Shown: in pieces, positions 55,857 through 64,000 of the stretch
How positions within the stretch are numbered: the first letter of the stretch is position 1
How the letters are laid out: each line of letters opens with the position of its first letter
DNA from: Capra hircus
Lineage: Eukaryota; Chordata; Mammalia; Artiodactyla; Bovidae
Direction of reading: 5' to 3'
Length of the DNA: 64,000 bases
NCBI RefSeq assembly: GCF_001704415.2
Contig: NC_030811.1
Span: 51,511,591 to 51,575,590, forward strand
The notes under the pieces: generated by a model
The model's input: only the letters and a program-made list of their open reading frames with translations
The model's database searches: none
Told to the model about the DNA's origin: nothing
Made by a program: the position numbers and the translations under genes

Positions 55857-57204
55857 CATTGTTTTTTTTTTTTGTAATAACTTTTTATTTTATTTTATTT
55901 TTTTTGTTTGTTTCTTTTTTTTTTAATTTTATTTTTTATTTTTTAAATTTTAAAATCTTTAATTCTTACATGCATTCCCAAACATGAACCCCCCTCCCAC
56001 CTCCCTCCCCACAACATCTCTCTGGGTCATCCCCATGCACCAGCCCCAAGCATGCTGCACCCTGCGTCAGACATGGACTGGCGATTCAATTCTTACATGA
56101 TAGTATACATGTTAGAATTCCCATTCTCCCAAATCATCCCACCCTCTCCCTCTCCCTCTGAGTCCAAAAGTCCATTATACACATCTGTGTCTTTTTTCCT
56201 GTCTTGCATACAGGGTCGTCATTGCCATCTTCCTAAATTCCATTTCTAACACCATACACAAAAATAAACTCAAAATGGATTAAAGATCTAAATGTAAGGT
56301 CAGAAACTATAAAACTCCTAGAGGAGAACATAGGCAAAACACTCTCAGACATAAATCACAGCAGGATCCTCTATGATCCACCTCCCAGAATTCTGGAAAT
56401 AAAAGCAAAAATAAACAAATGGGATCTAATTAAAATTAAAAGCTTCTGCACAACAAAGGAAAATATAAGCAAGGTGAAAAGACAGCCTTCTGAATGGGAG
56501 AAAATAATAGCAAATGAAGCAACTGACAAACAACTAATCTCAAAAATATACAAGCAACCCCTGCAGCTCAATTCCAGAAAAATAAACGACCCAATCAAAA
56601 AATGGGCCAAAGAACTAAATAGACATTTCTCCAAAGAAGACATACGGATGGCTAACAAACACATGAAAAGATGCTCAACATCACTCATTATTAGAGAAAT
56701 GCAAATCAAAACCACAATGAGGTACCACTTCACACCAGTCAGAATGGCTGCGATCCAAAAATCTGCAAGCAATAAATGCTGGAGAGGGTGTGGAGAAAAG
56801 GGAACCCTCCTACACTGTTGGTGGGAATGCAAACTAGTACAGCCACTATGGAGAACAGTGTGGAGATTCCTTAAAAAATTGCAAATAGAACTACCTTATG
56901 ACCCAGCAATCCCACTTCTGGGCATACACACCGAGGAAACCAGAATTGAAAGAGACACATGTACCCCAATGTCCATCGCAGCACTGTTTATAATAGCCAG
57001 GACATGGAAACAACCTAGATGTCCATCAGCAGATGAATGGATAAGAAAGCTGTGGTACATATACACAACGGAGTATTACTCAGCCGTTAAAAAGAATTCA
57101 TTTGAATCAGTTCTGATGAGATGGATGAAACTGGAGCCAATTATACAGAGTGAAGTAAGCCAGAAAGAAAAACACCAATACAGTATACTAACACATTGTT
57201 TTTT
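55857..57204 (-). mobile_element. Young LINE-1 with 5' inversion (twin-priming structure)
   Basis: At 55862-56242 the plus strand is the complement of the LINE-1 tail and 3' UTR, with poly(T) at the left edge. From about 56245 to 57193 the orientation flips and the sequence is sense ORF2 ending 'cagtatactaacaca'. In an intact LINE-1 that end is followed almost directly by 'tatatatggaattta', which is where the 3' UTR piece begins. The two pieces are therefore adjacent LINE-1 segments with one inverted. A target-site duplication, CATTGTTTTTT, occurs at 55857-55867 and 57194-57204. Confidence 0.9.
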
Positions 57205-57244
57205 ATTTAAGAAACTTATCTGTGTCTGTTTTGTTCTAACTTAA
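56474..57244 (+). pseudogene. LINE-1 ORF2 C-terminal remnant
   Basis: An open frame of 256 codons resembles the C-terminal part of LINE-1 ORF2p, after the reverse-transcriptase domain. It contains the ORF2 C-terminal cysteine-rich motif C-x3-C-x7-H-x4-C at C102, C106, H114 and C119 and the family sequence 'YDPAIPLLGI'. The start methionine is simply the first one in the fragment. The endonuclease and RT domains are absent and the last ~17 codons read into flanking DNA past the target-site duplication. No promoter serves this orientation, because the fragment is the inverted part of the insertion. It is long for chance because the insertion is young. Confidence 0.88.
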
Positions 57245-59527
57245 ACAGTTCTCTACATATGGTTAACTTGGAGTCTGATTTTTTAAATGGCAGTCTGACC
57301 AGAATTGTAAAATTAAGACGAAAATTAAACAGCTGCTGTCCCTTAGCCTGCAGTCACTTATTTCTGTAGTAATAGCCTTTTTTTTTTATGGGAAAGAAAA
57401 TGTGGAAGGGTAATTGACAGCATTTTATAGTCTGTGTGAAGGCCAACAATTGTCTAATCTAGCCATGTCATATGCTAATATTGATTAAATTCAATGCTGA
57501 GAGTTTTCAGCAAAGGAGAAAATTCAATATTCATATCAGCCTAAGAGGGACCATTCATAGGATGCTTGCTGTTTGTGATTGACGACTGCTGGGGCAGACA
57601 CGGGGTAATGCAGTTACTCTCAGTGATTATTTTCGACTTTCCTTCAGAAGTTGCAGTAGTGCTCGCTGGGAGCACTCTTTGCTGAGCAGTCTGTGCAGGC
57701 CAACAGTGGAATTGCCAGCCAAGCACCAGCAGGCAAGTGAGGCCACTGCCGCTCCCACCATCATAACCAGCTCACCCAAGTGACAAACAGGCCGATGCTA
57801 CCACCTGGGCTACAGAAAGCAATTGACTGCTGCTCAATTAAGCAGAAATGAGACTGTCACTCACTGAGGCGGAGATGTGAGAACTGCCTTTTCTGGTTCT
57901 CAATAGCAATTTGTGTTTTGGAAGTTATTTTACAGTTGTAATTACAAAGGGAAATGAAGTCCGCTTTGGCAATGTTACCAGGTGCTCTTCCTTCCATTAT
58001 GACCTTGATAAATAGGCCCCCAGAGCCAACACTGGTTGGTCTGTTAACTGGTTCTATTACGCAAATACAGGATTGAAAAAACACTATTCAACTGAAGCAG
58101 CAGCTTAAGACCCAGGGAGGCAACTGTCCTCATTCAAACCATTAGGTGACTCATATATTATCTTTAAACTCAACAACATCTTTTTAGACCAAAGAAACCA
58201 GATTCAAATCCAGAATTTTTGCTTAAAAGTTAAATCTCATGAACTAAGATAAACTTAGGTCATCAGCTGAACTAGTCTATGAGCTTGTTTCTAGTCTCAG
58301 AGAATTATCTGGGACAAATAGAATCGAATCGCGTGACAAGCTCTGATCTCAGGTTGGCTTCAGGGAGAGCAGAACTCTTCTAGAGTCTTCTGCTAATTTC
58401 TACCGCAGGGTAGGTCCCTTCACTTTTCTGTGCCCCTTTTTGCCTTAATGGAGTTTCCTAAAGGAGGACTGCTGAGAAAAATGCTATGGAACAGACCAGA
58501 GCAGAGTCAGGGTTCTGGACTTGAATGTTGTAAGGGACTTGAACAGCCATGCCGTCTTGTCCTCTCTTTGACACTGGGGAGAGACTGTGAGCCTGGAAGG
58601 TAGAGTGAATACCCCTGGCCACATGGTCTGTTGCAGAGCCAGCTAGAGAAGCAAGTTTTTGAGTTCCAGGCCAAGGGCCTCTTTAGAAAAGTCTTAAATG
58701 CTGTATGGAATCCAATGTAAAACATCATAACTTAGTGCTTCAATTTGACACCCAATGGGTTGGTTGCACAGTGTTTACTGCTTGTATCTCAGAAATAGCA
58801 CTAGCTTGTGGTTAAATGGTCAGGCCATTCCCTCTTGAAATGGACATCACTGCCATGTCTGTATTAAAGAAGGCACCAGTGATATGACATTTATTAAGCA
58901 TGGACCATCTGTCAGGGGCTGCCCTGATCAGTAAGCTTTCTGATGGGATTCCCATCCACCACCCTCCTCAGATAAATGAGTACAGTGGAATCCTTTTATA
59001 CCCTTCTGGCTAAAAAGTTTTTTCCTCTGAAGCTCAGACACAGCAACGGAACTAACCAATGAATCTTCATCTCCCAAGTACTTCAGAAACTCTACACCTC
59101 CGGTGGCCTGAGCAAGAAACCACTTGCAAAGAGTTGGGTTGGTGTGCTAAGAGCTAACCCGCTGACCCTTGCAATAAACAAATAGTAAAGTTGTCTTTTG
59201 CTAGTCAGTACAAAACTCCCTCTCACTGCTCTAAAAACCATTTGGAGTTGGTCCAGCTTACATATCTGTTGGATGTTTAAGAAATAGATTAAGAGGTCAG
59301 CAGGGAAAACGAGACATCTCCAGATGGTTGTCTAAATGGACAATGGTAAGAAGAAGGGAGTGGTGTGGGGTGGGGAGTTGGGGGCCGGAGTTGATTGTGC
59401 TGAAACAGAGAGGGACTAATCAAGACCTCAGAATCATAGAAGCCTAGAGTCACCAGGTGAGGGAGCCTGTGATAGGATTCTTCCATTGAGAGTAGAAGAA
59501 AACCCAAGTCAGTGGGATTAAACTATA
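57205..59527. other. Unique region, candidate conserved non-coding DNA
   Basis: About 2.3 kb without a repeat I can name. The part from 57395 to 58090 is balanced in composition and repeat-free. It has 'tatgctaatattgattaaat' (octamer-like and homeodomain-like words) at 57471-57490. No exon is supported. Confidence 0.45.
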
Positions 59528-59692
59528 TTGGGCAGTACTTCTTAAACTTTTAAGTACACATTAATTACCTGGGGGATCTTATTAATATGCAGATTCTGAC
59601 TCAGTAAGTCTAGGGTAGGGCCCAAGATTCTGCATTTCTAGCAAGTTCCCAGGTAATGCCAATATAACTCCTCAGACAATACTTGCTAGGTT
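59528..59692 (+). mobile_element. MER5A-like hAT-Charlie element
   Basis: 'agtacttcttaaacttttaa', 'taattacctgggggatctta', 'cagattctgactcagtaagt', 'ggtagggcccaagattctgc' follow MER5A in order. Confidence 0.85.
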
Positions 59693-60545
59693 ATTTGTTA
59701 GGCCATGGTCCTAACAGGACAACTGGAGGAGTAAGCTTCAGGACTCCCTTATCCAAAGGCTCTGTCTTGTCCTCAAGAATCCAGTTTCTTTCCATTTCTC
59801 TGCACTGCCTGCTACAGCTTTGGCCAGAGTCAAAGGATCCTTCATCTACTGTTCGAATGATGGCTTCCAGTCATAATCTGGGCTGCTTGCCTCTTCATTC
59901 TCATACAGTGAGAGATTGTTAAGCAAAGCTCTGGAAGTTCACCCCATTGGATCAGTTCAGGTTGCATGCCAACCCGCAAGTTGGTAGCTGGTCAGATGAA
60001 TGGGATATGCAAACTTTGTTTAAACTTGTCAGGACTCATCTCTCAAGGTGGACAAAGGAGGAGGTTCTGAAACACAAGAGCTTCATGGGCAAAAAATAGA
60101 CTTTAAAAATTGGGTACACAGGAGGTGCATGAAGATATGGATGCTAGGTAGCCAATCAACAGAGCCTTTGGTTATGATAGTTGGTGAAGAGTGTGGGCCC
60201 TGCATACTTTGCCAATCTTGGGTCTGTTGATGACCTGAAGCTTCTACTCTGTTTGCAAAGTAACATCCATAAAGGGTCCTAACAGCGTCATACCCCTACC
60301 CCTAGCCCCTCATTTATAATCCATTCAGTGAAGGAAGTAAAGCAGAGAAAGGGACATTCATATTTCATGAGTGACGTGTGTTTTCTACTCTCCCTCTTCC
60401 ACATTATGGACCTCCTTCCTTGCCCTTACCATGTGTCTATGGCACTGTTGCAAGATCCAAATATTTTCTTGGGGGAACTCGGTAAAATGCACCTACCCTC
60501 TGTTTCACTTTCCAAGGTAATAACTAGCTGACCTGATCAACTAAG
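59693..60545. other. Unassigned unique sequence
   Basis: No gene or nameable repeat. Frames at 59683-59922, 60048-60230 and 60328-60531 show no protein family. Confidence 0.4.
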
Positions 60546-60792
60546 TGATATGTGTATGTGTGCATGCTCAGTAGCTCAGCTGTGTCAGATTCTGTGACCT
60601 CATTGACTGTAGCCCACCAGGCTCCTCTGTCTATGGGGTTTTTCAGGCAAGAATATTGGAGTGGGCTGCCATTTCCTCCTCCAGATGCTCTTCCTGACGC
60701 AGGGGTCAAACCTACGTCTCCTGCATGGCTTGCGTTGACGGGCACATTCTTTACCACTGAGCCACCCAGGAAACCCTGATATCATGTGTGCC
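60546..60792 (-). mobile_element. Bov-tA SINE, antisense, with imperfect target-site duplication
   Basis: The element at about 60562-60777 runs from 'tgctcagtagctcagctgtg' to 'tgagccacccaggaaaccc'. The flanks share TGATAT followed by a TG-rich stretch ending TGTGTGC (60546-60563 and 60778-60792). Confidence 0.9.
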
Positions 60793-61086
60793 CAACAGTA
60801 AATATATCGCTTCTCCCAGAGGGAATATGGTGACACTTTTAACTTATGTTCTCTGGAGTTGCAGCATCCTGAGTTAAAGGACTAAGGCCAACAATGGGAT
60901 TTCAGGCATCGTGACAGGACTCTGGGAGAAGACGTTTTTGGGTAACAGAGCTTTTGAAGCCCCTTGGGCCATAGCACATCAATAGCTATGTATTCTCACC
61001 AAGAGACAATGCTAGCCCAAGACGGACGGGAAAATGACTAACAGTTTAAATGCTGTTTCTCATAGGGGAGCTTTCTCTAATTGCAG

Positions 61087-61122
61087 TGCACGCACACACA
61101 CACTCACAAACACACCCCCCAC
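61087..61122. repeat. (CA)n-rich simple repeat
   Basis: Interrupted CA run ending in a C-run ('cacaaacacacccccc'). Confidence 0.85.
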
Positions 61123-61184
61123 TACCACCACCATAATGTAAAAAACATGTCGCTTACACTTCTATTTAGAACTTAACTCCAACT

Positions 61185-61265
61185 TGCTGCCATTTTTGTT
61201 TCTCTTCCCCATATTGTAAGTTCCTTGTACTTGGTACAGTGCAGATATTGAATAAATTTATGTGG
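61185..61265 (+). mobile_element. L2 LINE 3' end fragment
   Basis: 'catattgtaagttccttgta' and 'cagtgcagatattgaataaa' resemble the terminal L2 segment. Short. Confidence 0.5.
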
Positions 61266-61536
61266 CAAGCGGAGCTGAAGTAGTGAGGCAGTCGTAAACC
61301 CACACCAAGATTCTTGTCATGACTGCTCTCCTAGAGATTCTCTACAACAAGCAAAGCAAGCATACCATCAAGATTCATTTCACTGGTTTTTGAAATTGAA
61401 AGATACCATTAGGAGTGATCATTTCCAGCCATCAGGAGATACACTCCAAAAGGGGGAAGCAATAACATAATCAAGGATTGAGAACTAATAAAATCTAAAT
61501 GTAGCTTGTCCCCATATTTACAATACCCTTCTCAAA

Positions 61537-61627
61537 AAAGGAAGGAAGGAAGAGAGGGAGGGAAGGAGAGAAGAAGTGGAGAAGAGAGAGGGAGGGAGGG
61601 AGGGACAAAGGGCAGGGGGAGGGAAGA
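61537..61627 (+). repeat. GA-rich (GGAA/GGGA) purine tract
   Basis: About 90 bases almost entirely of A and G, with GGAA, GAGG and GGGA steps. The arginine/glycine-rich start of the frame at 61506-61964 is its translation. Confidence 0.92.
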
Positions 61628-61757
61628 AATGGCTGGCAGGATGAGCAGTGGGGCTGAGTGCCCAGTTATATTCTCTTGCTGCATCGGTTCTCACAAAATA
61701 AAGTCAAAATTAAAGATTAAAAATGAGAGTCTTTTGAGGATTACTCAGTATTGTCTG

Positions 61758-63363
61758 TCAGTCAGTTCAGTCGCTCAGTTGTGTCTGACTCTTTGCGACC
61801 CCATGAATCGCAGCACGCCAGGCCTCCCTGTCCATCACCAATTCCCGGAGTTCACTCAGACTCACGTCCATCGAGTCGGTGATACCATCCAGCCATCTCA
61901 TCCTCTGTCGTCCCCTGTTCCTCCTGCTCCCAATCCCTCCCAGCATCAGAGTCTTTTCCAATGAGTCAACTCTTCGCATGAGGTGGCCAAAGTACTGGAG
62001 TTTCAGCTTTAGCATCATTCTTTCCAAAGAAATCCCAGGACTGATCTCCTTCAGAATGGACTGGTTGGATCTCCTTGCAGTCCAAGGGACTCTCAAGAGT
62101 CTTCTCCAGCACCACAGTTCAAAAGCATCAATTCTTTAGCACTCAGCCTTCTTCACAGTCCAACTCTCACATTCATAGATGATCACTGGAAAAACCATAG
62201 CCTTGACTAGATGGACCTTTGTTGCTAAGTAATGTCTCTGCTTTTCAATATGCTATCTAGCTTGGTCATAACTTTTCTTCCAAGGAGTAAATGTCTTTTA
62301 ATTTCATGGCTGCAATCACCATCTGCAGTGATTTTGGAGCCCCCAAAAATAAAATCTGATACTCTTTCCACTGTTTCCCCATCTATTTCTCATGAAGTGA
62401 TGGGACCGGATGCCATGATCTTAGCTTTCTGAATGTTGAGCTTTAAGCCAACTTTTTCACTCTCCACTTTTACTTTCATCAAGAGGCTTTTTAGTTCCTC
62501 TTCACTTTCTGCCATAAGGGTGGTGTCATCTGCATATCTGAGGTTATTGATATTTCTCCCAGCAATCTTGATTCCAGCTTGTGCTTCTTCCAGCCCAGGG
62601 TTTCTCATGATGTACTCTGCATATGAGTTAAATAAGCAGGGTAACAATATACAGCCTTGACGTACTCCTTTTCCTATTTGGAACCAGTCTGTTGTTCCAT
62701 GTCCAGTCCAGCTGTTGCTTCCTGACCTGCATACAAGTTTCTCAAGAGGCAGGTCAGGTGGTCTGGTATTCCCATCTCTTTCAGAATTTTCCAGTTTATT
62801 GTGATCCACACACAGTCAAAGGCTTTGGCATAGTCAATAAAGCAGAAATAGATGTTTTTCTGGAACTCTCTTGCTTTTTCCATGATCCAGCAGATGTTGC
62901 AATTTGATCTCTTGTTCCTCTGCCCTTTCTAAAACCAGCTTGAACATCAGGAAGTTCACGGTTCACGTATTGCTGAAGCTTGGCTTGGAGAATTTTGAGC
63001 ATTACTTTACTAGCATGTGAGATGAGTGCAATTGTGCAGTAGTTTGAGCATTCTTTGGCATTGCCTTTCTTTGGGATTGGAATGAAAACTGACCTTTTCC
63101 AGTCCTGTGGGCACTGCTGAGTTTTCCAAATTTGCTGGCATATTGAGTGCAGCACTTTCACAGCGTGACCTTTCAGGATTTGAAATAGCTCAACTGGAAT
63201 TCCATCACCTCCACTAGCTTCATTGGTAGTGATGCTTTCTAAGACCCACTTGACTTCACATTCCAGGATGTCTGGCTCTAGGTGAGTGACTGTAGGTTCT
63301 AGTAAATCTCCATTTGGGAAACAGCTGAAGCAGCCAGCTACGTTAGGAGGCAGACACTGCAAG
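61758..63363 (-). mobile_element. BovB (RTE) LINE, 5'-truncated, 1.6 kb
   Basis: The largest BovB in the window, about half of a full element. Its 3' end lies at the left ('gtcagttcagtcgctcagtt', the ACTGA-type tail in complement). The body carries the reverse-transcriptase gene remnants toward the right. It is less diverged than the copies near 39.9 and 48.9 kb. Confidence 0.94.
61767..63362 (-). pseudogene. BovB reverse transcriptase, frameshifted remnant
   Basis: Four open stretches cover the RT in order. 62796-63362 (188 codons) is fingers, with 'NEASGGDGIPVELFQILK', 'SVFIPIPKKGNAKECSNY' and 'KLQQYVNRELPDVQAGFRKG'. 62674-62883 has motif A 'FIDYAKAFD'. 62390-62809 has motif B-like 'GVRQGCILLPCLF' and the catalytic YADD at residues 92-95 (bases 62525-62536). 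61767-62096 is the C-terminal part with 'WTARRSNQSILKEISPG'. Frame changes between them disable the gene, and the endonuclease is missing by truncation. Family role: target-primed reverse transcription of BovB and Bov-tA RNA. Confidence 0.92.
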
Positions 63364-64000
63364 TCCTCCTAACAGAGGCTAGAAGGGCCATCACTGAGAG
63401 TTTCCTGTGTAGTCACCACTATCAGCTCTGACACAGGACCACTTTGTTTTGCACCCAGAGGAACCCTGTACCAAGGGGGAGTTAGAGCAATCTTGGCTAC
63501 CCCAGAAATCTTCCACATTTCATTTTTTCCCCAAACTGGTAAGAAAACTATTTAGATTTCCATTTTTAAAAGTGCTAAGTTTTGCTTAACACTAGTTTAA
63601 ATGATTGGTTATTGAACTAATAAAAGAATAGTTTCATGTGTAAGTTGAGCCTGTAAAAACCTTTTCCAGAATCTGCTTCCATGGTAAGTTGTGAAAGTTG
63701 CTGTTTTGCTCAGAGAGCCACTAGAGGTAATTTTCAGTTCCTTAGATCTGGTTGAGGAAGTAAAAAGAGTGGGGAAGGAGATATTTTTAGTTTCCTTTCC
63801 TCAAAATGGATAATATTCTATTGGGGAAATGACATAGGAGATCAAATGATTTTATATAGCTCCATTGTGAATGTACGTTCTTGAACTTTCAGTGTCTGCC
63901 CTGGAAAACAGAGATGGGGGGTTGGAGAAGTAGAACAAAGGGAAATTTCCTTTTTCACCTGCAAGAAGCTTATCTTCAGCCTTATCTGCCAAGGAAGGTA
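63364..64000. other. Unassigned unique sequence
   Basis: No gene or nameable repeat to the window edge. Confidence 0.45.

Noticed and set aside
56474..57244. A 256-codon open frame that could be taken for a novel gene
   Set aside because: It matches the C-terminal part of LINE-1 ORF2 (C-x3-C-x7-H-x4-C motif, family sequence) and lies in the inverted half of a young insertion. Its last codons run into flanking DNA.
61767..63362. Reverse transcriptase with intact-looking YADD as a domesticated host gene
   Set aside because: The frame changes several times, the N-terminal endonuclease is missing, and the DNA continues into BovB non-coding 3' sequence. It is an ordinary dead BovB copy.

Overview
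The window is nuclear DNA from a ruminant, most probably a bovid (cattle, sheep or goat type). The evidence is the repeat content. There are about seventeen full or partial copies of the tRNA-derived Bov-tA/BOV-A2 SINE, five BovB (RTE-type) LINE pieces, and young and old LINE-1 pieces with bovid-type 3' ends. These sit on an older mammalian layer of L2, MIR, MER5/hAT-Charlie and MaLR-type LTR fragments. Repeat names come from recognising characteristic sequence, not from a database search, so element ends are approximate (usually within about 20-30 bases).

I find no exon of a host protein-coding gene, no tRNA, rRNA or other RNA gene, and no CpG-island promoter. Every open reading frame that resembles a known protein belongs to a retrotransposon: BovB reverse transcriptase at 22.9-23.7 kb (+) and 61.8-63.4 kb (-), and LINE-1 ORF2 C-terminus at 56.5-57.2 kb (+). 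All are truncated or frameshifted. The remaining frames (60-110 codons) look like chance openings. The window is best read as intergenic DNA or part of a large intron.

Layout. 0-7 kb: mostly unique sequence with an L2 tail, a short LINE-1 tail, a perfect 122-bp tandem duplication (4.6-4.9 kb) and a MER5-type DNA transposon. 7-11.2 kb: one long, old, minus-strand LINE-1 with a MIR inside it. 11.3-18.5 kb: L2, MIR and a dense SINE cluster, compound TA/TG microsatellites, and an LTR-like element whose CCAAT/TATA region occurs twice with a SINE between the copies (16.1-17.0 kb). 18.5-27 kb: largely unique, with one 1-kb BovB, MER5-type elements and an RFX X-box/CCAAT pair near 25.16 kb. 28.2-30 kb: young LINE-1 tail, long L2, a 12-14-bp minisatellite and a MaLR-type LTR. 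30-38 kb: scattered MIR/L2, a second MaLR-type LTR and other LTR-like DNA. 37.6-40.4 kb: LINE-1 and L2 broken by younger SINE/BovB insertions. 40.4-42.8 kb: repeat-poor DNA with a PBX-HOX/MEIS-like motif pair. 42.8-52 kb: heavily nested L2, MIR, SINE and BovB with clear target-site duplications, and a repeat-free homeodomain/POU-motif stretch at 47.7-47.8 kb. 52.7-57.2 kb: MER5, a 135-bp-arm inverted repeat, MIR, and a LINE-1 with the inverted structure typical of twin priming. 57.2-61.5 kb: mostly unique. 61.5-64 kb: a GA-rich tract and the largest BovB.

No operon-like or multi-gene system is present. The points most worth a second look are the perfect tandem duplication, the inverted repeat at 52.9-53.6 kb, the duplicated LTR promoter, and three repeat-free motif clusters that could be conserved enhancers. 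The regulatory readings are inference and need cross-species alignment.
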